Shown piece by piece: positions 1 through 6,365 of a stretch of 10,723 nucleotides of DNA (position 1 is the first letter of the stretch; each line of letters begins with the position of its first letter). Origin of the DNA: an uncultured Flavobacteriaceae bacterium (GTDB lineage: Bacteria; Bacteroidota; Bacteroidia; Flavobacteriales; Flavobacteriaceae); the NCBI GenBank assembly GCA_945788155.1, contig CALZKX010000314.1, positions 1 through 10,723 on the forward strand, in the 5' to 3' direction. A model generated the notes under the pieces. The model was not told the origin of the DNA, did no database searches, and worked only from the letters and a program-made list of their open reading frames with translations. The position numbers were made by a program, and so were the translations under genes.

Positions 1-2962
1 CATGCAACACAAAGGCATAAATCATAATGCTAATAAGTGCCCAAGTTTCTTTGGGATCCCAACCCCAATATCGTCCCCAACTTTCGTTTGCCCACATACC
101 ACCAAGGAAGTTACCAATGGCTAACATTACTAAACCTACTGTTAATGCCATTTCATTAACTATGGTAAGTTCTTTAATATTTAAACCCATTTTTATTTTA
201 TTGCCTTCATTTGTAAGAATCATTAATAATAATGATACGGCACCTAAAATCATCCCTAAGGCAAATGGTCCATAACTACCAACAATAACAGCAACATGAA
301 TCATAAGCCAATAGCTATCTAAAACAGGTTGTAAATTAGCAATAGAAGGATCCATCCAGTTCCAATGTGCAATCATAAGAATCATGGATGTTACAAATGC
401 TGTTGAAGCCATGGTGATATCACTTTTCTTTCCAAAAATAAGACCAAATAACATGGTAGCCCAAGCCACATAGATCATAGATTCGTAGGCATCACTCCAA
501 GGTGCATGACCAGAAATATACCATCTCACTATGAGTCCAGCTGTATGTAGAATAAATAATGCAACAATGATGTATTTAAAAATGGTAACTGCTAGATTGA
601 TGCCCTTACTTTTATCTTTAAATATTTGAACGATTAGAAGGATAAACATAAGTGTACCTGCGTACATATACCAACTAAACAGTTTTTTAAAAATATCGTA
701 TTTGTTATAAGTAATCTCAGCATTTATTTTTTTATCACTTATCATGACCTCAGCACCATATTTTTGCTGTGTTTTTTTAATGGCGTCTAGTAACTTGTTG
801 CTTTCGGAAAAATTATCTGATTTTTTCCCTTCATTCAACATGTACAAATAGGCCTTAAAACCCGTATTTATAAAGTTACCGTAAAGAGAATCTTCAAGTT
901 GAATTTTTTGATCTCTATAGTCTTGTGATGAAATCCATGTATTATTATCATCCTCAGGAATTGGATAAATTTTTAATGAGTTACCACTAAGCGTAGAGTA
1001 CAATAAACTAACGCGTTGATTAGCTTCTATAAATTCTTTTTGAATGGCTGTAGGCACTTGATTTCTTGTAGCCTCAACCATATAAGGGTCAAGTTTGTAC
1101 TCGCCTTTTTCTGTAAAAAAATGTGCAAAAGTGGCGTACTTTTTAGAAGTATCTAAGCCAATAATAGATCTAATGGTATCGGCTTTTTTAGCCTTTAAAT
1201 AAATAATTGGCACATTATACCATAAATATGGGCTTTCTTGAATTGATAAAAACACCTGATTCGCATCAAACTCCTCATAAGTGTCATGTTTGCTTAATTT
1301 TCGCAACAACTCGGAAGCATAGGTGTTTATTGGTTTCATTCGTCCATCAAAATCCTGAATTACCAAACGTCCAAATTTATCGGCTTCTTTTTTTGATGTT
1401 ATATTGACTCTTAAAATGGAATCTACTTGAAATTTGGTTGGCATTGTTGAATGGTTGTTATGACCATCTTCTACTGCTTGTGTGTCTTGTGCATTTATAC
1501 CAATAGTAGTAACAAAAAATAAAATTACAAATGTTGCTGCTTTTTTTGCCTTGATTTTTCTAAGGTTTTTTCTTAAATCATCAAAACGTGTATGCTTTGC
1601 AAATAATATAGCCAACAAGCCGAAATACAGTAAAAAGTAACCCAAATACGTGATAGTTGTTCCCCAAAAATCATGATTTACAGAAAGTATCGTTCCTTTT
1701 TCATCGCCATCAAAAGAGGCTTGAAAAAAACGATAGCCTTTATGGTTTAGGATATTGTTCATATAAATATGAAAATCGAAATCGTCTTCCTGTTCGTCTA
1801 AAACAGTGACTTTGCTCTCAAAAGCAGAGTAACTATTATCTGTTCCTGGATAACGCTTTGCTATAAAGTCGTTAAGTTTTATACTAAAAGGTAATTCTAT
1901 AACTTTAGAACCATATTTAATTGCAAAATCCAAACCTCCAATAGTTACTTGTTTAAATGCATTGTTGGTGCCTTTACCTCCTATAAGTTTTACGGTTTTG
2001 GTCTCGTCGTTAGCAGTAACTTTTAATACGATGCCATCTTCATCATTTTTTAGCAATTCAGATTTTTTAACAACATCGAAAACACCTTTTATCACTGGTT
2101 TTGGAAATACCAATGTTTGATTGCCTATAATATACCTAGAACGTAACACCAATGGTTGGATACTATCTTTAACAAGCTTACCTTGTACTTGTGTTGCCAT
2201 GGTTAAGTAGTCGCCTTCATAAGGAGATTGAATGGTTAACGTGCTGTCTGTATGTGTAATATTAACAGCTCCATCTGTAGGTTTATTTAAAGCATATAAT
2301 ACGTTATGTATGCTTTGTACCTGACCTTCTTTTAAAAAGTGATTGTGTGATCCTCCAAGACCAGCTTCTACCATTTTTAAGTAGTTTTCTCCGGAGTCGT
2401 CTGGTATAATATCTTCTTCTGCTCCAAGGATAAACTCTTCGAGCTTAATGGTTACTGGTTGTTTATTATAATCGGTTTTTGCAAAAAATTTATTATTTAG
2501 TCTATGAGAAAAATCTGTTTCATATTCTTCTACACGACGTTGTTTTTGTCCATTTATTTCATAATCACCATCAATATATACGGTTAGGTATGTTTCTTGA
2601 GATAAGAAAGTGTTTTCGGTAACACCTTCACGAATGGCCATTATGCCTTCAAAGCTTACATATCTGGTAATAAATGCACCTATAAAAATAAAGATAAAGG
2701 CTAAGTGTAAGGTTAAAGTAGCCCATTTTTCTTTTCTTAAAAGGCGGTATCTAAAAATGTTACCAATAAAATTTATAGTAAATAAAACCATTATGGCCTC
2801 AAACCACCATGCATTATAAATAAGTGTTCTGGAATATGGTGTTGGCGATGTTTCCTGCCCTGCATCCATAAAAGTACCTATTGCCATTGCCAAAGCAAAC
2901 ACAATAAATAAAACTGCTGTAAGTCTTGTAGAAAAAAGAATGTTGGATAGTTTTTTTAACAT
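1..2962 (-). CDS. ccsBA: Fused CcsB-CcsA system II cytochrome c biogenesis protein (partial, C-terminus beyond window)
   Basis: System II cytochrome c synthase: it moves heme across the inner membrane and attaches it to CXXCH motifs of apocytochromes c on the periplasmic face. Translation from ATG at 2962 stays open to base 1 (987 codons); an in-frame stop at 2972-2974 fixes the start region. Seen: three N-terminal membrane segments (about 12-30, 52-70, 81-100), a CcsB/ResB-like periplasmic part, a segment at 433-456, a hydrophobic stretch at 474-490 ending in NAQ, a periplasmic insert of about 270 residues with DGRMKPINT near 540, then CcsA segments from about 764. By family comparison, H86 is the first transmembrane heme His, H819 in GHAPWSDAYES the first periplasmic heme His, WGRYWGWD (962-969) the WWD signature, and H987, the last full codon, the second transmembrane His. 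The second periplasmic His and last helices lie outside; about 60-80 residues are probably missing. A globin lies upstream. Confidence 0.96.
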   Translation of the reverse strand, partial: MLKKLSNILFSTRLTAVLFIVFALAMAIGTFMDAGQETSPTPYSRTLIYNAWWFEAIMVLFTINFIGNIFRYRLLRKEKWATLTLHLAFIFIFIGAFITRYVSFEGIMAIREGVTENTFLSQETYLTVYIDGDYEINGQKQRRVEEYETDFSHRLNNKFFAKTDYNKQPVTIKLEEFILGAEEDIIPDDSGENYLKMVEAGLGGSHNHFLKEGQVQSIHNVLYALNKPTDGAVNITHTDSTLTIQSPYEGDYLTMATQVQGKLVKDSIQPLVLRSRYIIGNQTLVFPKPVIKGVFDVVKKSELLKNDEDGIVLKVTANDETKTVKLIGGKGTNNAFKQVTIGGLDFAIKYGSKVIELPFSIKLNDFIAKRYPGTDNSYSAFESKVTVLDEQEDDFDFHIYMNNILNHKGYRFFQASFDGDEKGTILSVNHDFWGTTITYLGYFLLYFGLLAILFAKHTRFDDLRKNLRKIKAKKAATFVILFFVTTIGINAQDTQAVEDGHNNHSTMPTKFQVDSILRVNITSKKEADKFGRLVIQDFDGRMKPINTYASELLRKLSKHDTYEEFDANQVFLSIQESPYLWYNVPIIYLKAKKADTIRSIIGLDTSKKYATFAHFFTEKGEYKLDPYMVEATRNQVPTAIQKEFIEANQRVSLLYSTLSGNSLKIYPIPEDDNNTWISSQDYRDQKIQLEDSLYGNFINTGFKAYLYMLNEGKKSDNFSESNKLLDAIKKTQQKYGAEVMISDKKINAEITYNKYDIFKKLFSWYMYAGTLMFILLIVQIFKDKSKGINLAVTIFKYIIVALFILHTAGLIVRWYISGHAPWSDAYESMIYVAWATMLFGLIFGKKSDITMASTAFVTSMILMIAHWNWMDPSIANLQPVLDSYWLMIHVAVIVGSYGPFALGMILGAVSLLLMILTNEGNKIKMGLNIKELTIVNEMALTVGLVMLAIGNFLGGMWANESWGRYWGWDPKETWALISIMIYAFVLH

Positions 2963-2990
2963 AACGGAAAATTAACTTTTAAAAGTGGGG

Positions 2991-2998
2991 CAAATTTA
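2991..2998 (-). promoter_or_regulatory. Putative -7 box (TAAATTTG) for ccsBA
   Basis: On the minus strand TAAATTTG matches the Bacteroidota sigma-A -7 consensus TAnnTTTG at all fixed positions and lies 28 nt before the ccsBA start codon. Transcription would then begin roughly 20-25 nt before the ATG. A TTTG lies upstream (minus strand, 3014-3017), but the 15-nt gap is shorter than the usual 17-23 nt, so the -33 element is uncertain. The box suggests ccsBA can be transcribed separately from the globin gene, although read-through is also possible because no terminator hairpin is seen between them. Confidence 0.5.
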
Positions 2999-3053
2999 GT
3001 GTTTTTCTATAGACAAAGTATGAGATAAGTCATCTTTTAACATGTTACTAATA

Positions 3054-3443
3054 CTAGCTACCTTGCCTTGCCTCAAATATTTTTAGATACAGGAAAGTTC
3101 CCATTTTTCTAGCACGACGTTTAGCGTTTTCGGCAGTTTCGCCTTCAAAAAGTTCTTCAATAGTCTCATACCATAAGTTTAACCAAATGCCAAAATGTAA
3201 TTCAGAGATTTTATAGTCATGTTCCTTATCTGCTTTTGCATGTGCTTTTAAAGGGTCGCCATAATATTTTGTTTTTAAAAACAAACTGGATTCCCAAAAT
3301 GTGGTTAATCTGTCAAGGTGTTCGTCCCAATCTTCTATACGGTCAAAAAAAAAGCCTAAAGTATCATCTACCCTCACTTTAGCATAAAATGTAGAGACTA
3401 GTTTATAAATATCTTTGCGAGTTTTTATATCTTTCTTTTCCAT
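3054..3443 (-). CDS. Group III truncated hemoglobin (TrHb3)
   Basis: Small cytoplasmic heme protein of the 2-on-2 globin family, 129 aa, the usual size. Group III members bind O2 and NO and are linked to NO or peroxide chemistry in other bacteria; the ligand here is inferred. Family signatures are FYAKVR (19-24) followed by DDTLGFFF, WDEHL (39-43), FW (49-50), YYGDPLKAH (60-68) and HFGIWLNLW (83-91). By alignment from memory with Campylobacter Ctb, the heme-pocket residues are Tyr20 (B10), His42 (E7), proximal His68 (F8) and Trp87 (G8), all present, so the protein should bind heme. The ATG at 3443 sits only 6 nt after a TATCTTTG box, so the mRNA would have almost no leader. The gene lies 91 bp upstream of the heme exporter/synthase gene on the same strand and is divergent from the DUF2520 gene. 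Confidence 0.93.
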   Translation of the reverse strand: MEKKDIKTRKDIYKLVSTFYAKVRVDDTLGFFFDRIEDWDEHLDRLTTFWESSLFLKTKYYGDPLKAHAKADKEHDYKISELHFGIWLNLWYETIEELFEGETAENAKRRARKMGTFLYLKIFEARQGS

Positions 3444-3449
3444 TGTTTA

Positions 3450-3457
3450 CAAAGATA
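3450..3457 (-). promoter_or_regulatory. Putative -7 box (TATCTTTG) for the truncated hemoglobin
   Basis: Minus-strand TATCTTTG is a full match to TAnnTTTG and ends 6 nt before the globin ATG. With the usual box-to-start distance, transcription would begin within about 0-3 nt of the start codon, giving a leaderless or nearly leaderless message. A TTTG upstream (minus strand, 3472-3475) has a 14-nt gap, shorter than typical, so the -33 part is weak. Confidence 0.6.
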
Positions 3458-3491
3458 GTCCATCAAACTTTCAAATCATATTTTACTTATC

Positions 3492-3499
3492 TATTTTAG
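3492..3499 (+). promoter_or_regulatory. Possible -7 box (TATTTTAG) for the DUF2520 operon
   Basis: TATTTTAG matches TAnnTTTG at five of six fixed positions and ends 4 nt before the ATG at 3504. It faces away from the globin box inside a 60-bp divergent gap, so the two promoters would share upstream DNA. No good -33 TTTG is visible at the expected distance. The call rests mainly on position. Confidence 0.35.
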
Positions 3500-3503
3500 C
3501 AGT

Positions 3504-4268
3504 ATGTTATCAGTGGTATTAATTGGCGCAGGAAATGTTGCCACACATTTATATAAAGCTTTAAAAAAAGCTAAAGATGTAACTGTTTTACAATGGTACA
3601 ATAGGAATTTAAAGGCTATTTCACCATTTAAAAATGACGTTAACGTCACCAATAATCTTGATAATTTAAAACAAGCCGATATATATATTATCGCTGTGAG
3701 CGATGACGCTATTAAAGCTTTATCAACTCAATTACCCTTTAAAAATAAATTAGTGGTTCATACTTCTGGGAGTGTAAGTTTACATGATTTAGACAAGAAG
3801 CATAGACGTGGTGTGTTTTACCCACTGCAAACATTTACAAAAAATGCTGATATTGATTTTACTGAAGTCCCTATTTGTATTGAAATTGAAAATAAGGAAG
3901 ATTTAAAAACCTTAAAAGAACTTTCTGGAGCTTTAGGTTGTAGGCATTATAGAGTCAATTCCGACCAACGTGCTGCTTTGCATTTAGCAGCTGTTTTTGT
4001 GAATAATTTTACCAATCAATTATATAGAATTGGTCATGAAATTACCGAATCTAAAAGCGTCGATTTTAATATTTTAAAACCATTAATTAAAGAAACTGCT
4101 AATAAAATAGAATCGTTATCTCCTTATATGACACAAACTGGACCAGCAAAAAGAGATGACAAAAAAACGATCAAGAAACATATAAAAGCACTAGATAAAG
4201 ACATTCATAAAGACATTTATGAGTTGCTAACAAAATCAATTAAATTAACCCATGGGAAAAAGTTATAA
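3504..4268 (+). CDS. Rossmann-like and DUF2520 domain protein (predicted NAD(P)-dependent oxidoreductase)
   Basis: 254-aa cytoplasmic protein with an N-terminal NAD(P)-binding Rossmann fold and a C-terminal helical DUF2520 domain, an architecture resembling 6-phosphogluconate dehydrogenase or F420-dependent NADP reductase relatives. Seen: a dinucleotide loop GAGNVATHL (8-16), the second-strand sequence AVSDDAI (64-70), HTSGS (86-90), FYPLQTF (105-111), then the DUF2520 part with HLAAVFVNNFTNQLY near 160-175 and TGPAKRDD (212-219). The substrate is unknown for the family, so no reaction is assigned. The start at 3504 is the first ATG after the promoter-like box and opens directly into the Rossmann strand. 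Its last 17 nt overlap the start of the KdsC-type phosphatase gene, which suggests translational coupling. It is probably the first gene of the plus-strand operon. Confidence 0.9.
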   Translation: MLSVVLIGAGNVATHLYKALKKAKDVTVLQWYNRNLKAISPFKNDVNVTNNLDNLKQADIYIIAVSDDAIKALSTQLPFKNKLVVHTSGSVSLHDLDKKHRRGVFYPLQTFTKNADIDFTEVPICIEIENKEDLKTLKELSGALGCRHYRVNSDQRAALHLAAVFVNNFTNQLYRIGHEITESKSVDFNILKPLIKETANKIESLSPYMTQTGPAKRDDKKTIKKHIKALDKDIHKDIYELLTKSIKLTHGKKL

Positions 4269-4779
4269 AGAATATTTACAACATATTACCACCTTTATTT
4301 TTGATGTAGATGGTGTACTAACTGATGGTACAGTTACCATAACCACAAAAGGTGAAATGCTTAGAAGAATGAATATTAAAGATGGTTATGCTATTAAAAC
4401 TGCTGTTGACCAAGGTTATAATATCTGCGTAATTTCTGGTGGCTCGAACGAAGGTGTTCGCTTACGTTTACAAGGCTTAGGTGTTACTAATATTTACTTG
4501 GGTGCTCATAATAAAATTGACCAAATGAACGAGTTTTTACATAACTATGATATAAAACTGGAGAATGTGCTATATATGGGAGACGACATACCAGATTACC
4601 CAACCATGAAGTTAGCAGGATTACCATGTTGCCCACAAGATGCAGCTCCAGAAATTAAAGAGATTTGCAGCTATATATCTCATAAAAATGGCGGAAAAGG
4701 AGCTGTTCGTGATGTGATTGAACAAGTACTTAAAGTTCAAGGTAAATGGGATGCTAATTTTGATGCAAAGTATGATTAG
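4252..4779 (+). CDS. kdsC: HAD-family phosphatase, KdsC-type (probable 3-deoxy-D-manno-octulosonate 8-phosphate phosphatase)
   Basis: Probable KDO-8-phosphate phosphatase, which removes phosphate from KDO-8-P in the cytoplasm to yield the KDO used in lipopolysaccharide inner core. 175 aa, normal for the capless C0 HAD subfamily that works as a tetramer. All HAD motifs are visible: DVDGVLTDG (18-26) with nucleophile Asp18 and acid/base Asp20, SGG (62-64) for motif II, Lys88 for motif III, and GDDIPD (110-115) for motif IV. The C-terminal NGGKGAVRD (145-153) is typical of KdsC. The start overlaps the DUF2520 gene by 17 nt. Other KDO or LPS genes are not in the window, so the substrate rests on family resemblance; a related sugar-acid phosphatase (for example for KDN-9-P) is possible. 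A tandem repeat follows the stop codon by 4 nt. Confidence 0.88.
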   Translation: MGKSYKEYLQHITTFIFDVDGVLTDGTVTITTKGEMLRRMNIKDGYAIKTAVDQGYNICVISGGSNEGVRLRLQGLGVTNIYLGAHNKIDQMNEFLHNYDIKLENVLYMGDDIPDYPTMKLAGLPCCPQDAAPEIKEICSYISHKNGGKGAVRDVIEQVLKVQGKWDANFDAKYD

Positions 4780-4783
4780 AATC

Positions 4784-4825
4784 CAGTCGCAGTTTTCAGT
4801 GTTCAGTCGCAGTTTTCAGTGTTCA
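4784..4825. repeat. Tandem 20-bp direct repeat, 2.1 copies
   Basis: The unit CAGTCGCAGTTTTCAGTGTT occurs twice back to back (4784-4803 and 4804-4823) without a mismatch, followed by CA, the start of a third copy. Inside the unit CAGT recurs, so the array reads as CAGT blocks spaced by 2-4 bases. It fills most of the 74-bp gap between the phosphatase and prenyltransferase genes and begins 4 nt after the phosphatase stop. It shows no inverted symmetry that would make it a terminator. Copy number could vary between strains through slippage. CAGT-rich intergenic repeats of this look occur in other Flavobacteriaceae as far as I recall, which I cannot check here. Confidence 0.95.
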
Positions 4826-4830
4826 TGTAA

Positions 4831-4838
4831 TACGTTTA
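4831..4838 (+). promoter_or_regulatory. Weak candidate -7 box (TACGTTTA) for the prenyltransferase gene
   Basis: TACGTTTA matches TAnnTTTG at five of six fixed positions and lies 15 nt before the ATG at 4854, right after the tandem repeat. No TTTG -33 element is seen at the expected distance; repeat sequence occupies that place. If real, it is an internal operon promoter whose upstream contact region is formed by the repeat. Confidence 0.25.
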
Positions 4839-4853
4839 ACTTGAAAATACTTA

Positions 4854-5768
4854 ATGAGTAACATCTTAAACCTTATCCGCTGGAAAAACCTCCTTCTAAT
4901 TGCATTTGTGCAAATTTTAATTAAATATGCGCTTTTTGAGTCTTTTAATATTCACCTTGCTTTAAACACATTTCAATTTACATTGCTTGTTATGGCTACG
5001 ATTTTCATTGCTGCAGCCGGAAATATTATTAACGATATTTATGATGTAGAGACCGATTTGGTGAATAGACTAGATAAAGTTATTGTAGGGAAAACCATTT
5101 CAGAAAAAACAGCGTTAAATCTATTTATTAGTTTAAATGTAATTGGTGTAGGCCTAGGGTTCTACTTATCAAATACTATTGGCAGAAGTGGTTTTTCGGT
5201 TATTTTCGTGATTATTTCAGCTTTGCTATACATGTATGCTTCATATTTAAAACAAACATTACTCATTGGAAATGTTGTTGTTTCAATATTGGTAGCTCTT
5301 AGTATTTTAATAGTGCCTTTTTTTGATTTATTACCAACTATAACACCTACAAACAAAGAGTTATACTTAAGTATTTTTAATATAGCACTTAATTATGCTG
5401 TTTTTGCTTTTATGTTAAACCTACTTCGAGAAATAATTAAAGATATTGAAGATATTAATGGCGACTATAAAGCCCAAATGAAAACACTACCAATACTTAT
5501 TGGAAGAGATAGAGCGACAATGTTTGCCTTTGCGCTATCCTTTGTTCCTTTACTAGCAGTTGTAAATTATATCGCTATGCAGTTGTACAATATTATGCTA
5601 GCAGTAATTTATTTTTTATTGCTTGTTGTTGGACCAATGATATATTTTACAGTCAAGATATTTTCAGCCGAACAAAAAAAGGAATATCAGCATTTATCCA
5701 ATGTATTAAAAGTGATTATGTTGTTTGGTGTGTTATCTTTGTTATTATATCCATTTGTAATTAATTAA
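4854..5768 (+). CDS. UbiA-family prenyltransferase, geranylgeranylglycerol-phosphate geranylgeranyltransferase homologue
   Basis: Integral-membrane prenyltransferase of 304 aa, a normal UbiA-family length. Both Asp-rich, Mg-diphosphate-binding motifs are intact: NDIYDVETD (60-68; Asn60, Asp61, Asp64, Asp68) and DIEDINGD (196-203; Asp196, Asp199, Asp203). Hydrophobic segments are distributed as expected for about eight to nine helices, for example 13-28, 41-59, 87-104, 113-130, 136-153, 173-190, 221-245 and 282-302. Flavobacterial homologues are usually named after the archaeal enzyme that adds the second geranylgeranyl ether chain to glycerol-1-phosphate, and the bacterial substrate is not settled; a quinone-type prenyl transfer is an alternative. 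The prenyl donor and acceptor cannot be read from sequence. Its stop shares one base with the maf start (TAATG), so the two are probably translated in a coupled way. Confidence 0.88.
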   Translation: MSNILNLIRWKNLLLIAFVQILIKYALFESFNIHLALNTFQFTLLVMATIFIAAAGNIINDIYDVETDLVNRLDKVIVGKTISEKTALNLFISLNVIGVGLGFYLSNTIGRSGFSVIFVIISALLYMYASYLKQTLLIGNVVVSILVALSILIVPFFDLLPTITPTNKELYLSIFNIALNYAVFAFMLNLLREIIKDIEDINGDYKAQMKTLPILIGRDRATMFAFALSFVPLLAVVNYIAMQLYNIMLAVIYFLLLVVGPMIYFTVKIFSAEQKKEYQHLSNVLKVIMLFGVLSLLLYPFVIN

Positions 5769-6361
5769 TGCTAAACGAAAAACTAAAAGAATATCGAATT
5801 ATTTTGGCATCAGGTTCTCCTAGGCGTCAGGAGTTCTTCAAAAATCTAGGTTTGGAATTTGATATTATTTTAAAACCCGTAAAGGAAGAGTTCCCAAACC
5901 GCTTACGCCATTTTGAAATAAGTAATTATTTAGCTCAGTTAAAATCGTTGCCTTTTGAAAAAGAACTAAAACCAAACGACATCCTTATCACAAGCGATAC
6001 CATAGTGTGGCATAATGAAGAAGCTCTTGGTAAACCTAGATCAAAACAAGAAGCGTTTAACATGCTTAAATCTTTGAGCAATAAAACTCACGAGGTAATT
6101 ACTTCGGTGTGTTTTAAAACAATGTTGTCCGAAAAAACAATACACAACATTACAAAGGTGACTTTTAAAGAATTGACTGATGACGAGGTTTGGTATTACA
6201 TAAATAAGTTTCCGCCAATGGATAAAGCTGGTGCTTATGGCATACAAGAATGGATTGGGCAAATTGGAGTCACTCATTTAGAAGGCTCCTATTTTAATGT
6301 TATGGGTTTGCCTGTGCATTTGGTTTATCAAACACTTAATGAAATTGTTAAAAATAAATAA
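5768..6361 (+). CDS. maf: Maf family nucleoside triphosphate pyrophosphatase (dTTP/UTP type)
   Basis: Cytoplasmic house-cleaning enzyme that hydrolyses non-canonical or excess nucleoside triphosphates to the monophosphate plus diphosphate; YhdE-type members act on dTTP, UTP and modified pyrimidines. Length of 197 aa is normal. Seen: the N-terminal loop ASGSPRRQEFF (14-24) that binds phosphates, the catalytic SDTIV (76-80; Asp77 is the likely base), GKP (88-90), and near 155-175 DKAGAYGIQ followed by the Gly- and Leu-rich end GSYFNVMGLPVHLV. The start overlaps the previous stop by one base. The older name, septum formation inhibitor, comes from overexpression effects in Bacillus. Substrate choice is inferred from resemblance to YhdE rather than YceF. 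Confidence 0.93.
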   Translation: MLNEKLKEYRIILASGSPRRQEFFKNLGLEFDIILKPVKEEFPNRLRHFEISNYLAQLKSLPFEKELKPNDILITSDTIVWHNEEALGKPRSKQEAFNMLKSLSNKTHEVITSVCFKTMLSEKTIHNITKVTFKELTDDEVWYYINKFPPMDKAGAYGIQEWIGQIGVTHLEGSYFNVMGLPVHLVYQTLNEIVKNK

Positions 6362-6365
6362 CATT

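Noticed and set aside
27..275. Plus-strand open frame of 82 codons, with similar ones at 1207-1407 and 2610-2819
   Set aside because: They lie antisense to ccsBA, whose frame is intact and rich in family signatures; their products look like reverse-frame translations with no recognisable features.
3006..3013. TCTATAGA palindrome in the gap between the globin and ccsBA genes as an operator
   Set aside because: An 8-bp AT-rich palindrome is expected by chance, and there is no second copy nearby.
4784..4825. Tandem repeat as a small CRISPR array
   Set aside because: The copies are directly adjacent with no spacers, and no cas genes are present.
5162..5356. Minus-strand open frames inside plus-strand genes (5162-5356, 6041-6277, 6865-7053, 8454-8642, 10047-10229)
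   Set aside because: Each is short, lies opposite a well-supported gene and has no promoter or family signature.
6297..6365. Upstream ATG at 6297 as start of the lipoprotein gene
   Set aside because: It lies within maf and would place 23 residues before the signal peptide; ATG at 6366 gives a normal lipoprotein signal just after the maf stop.
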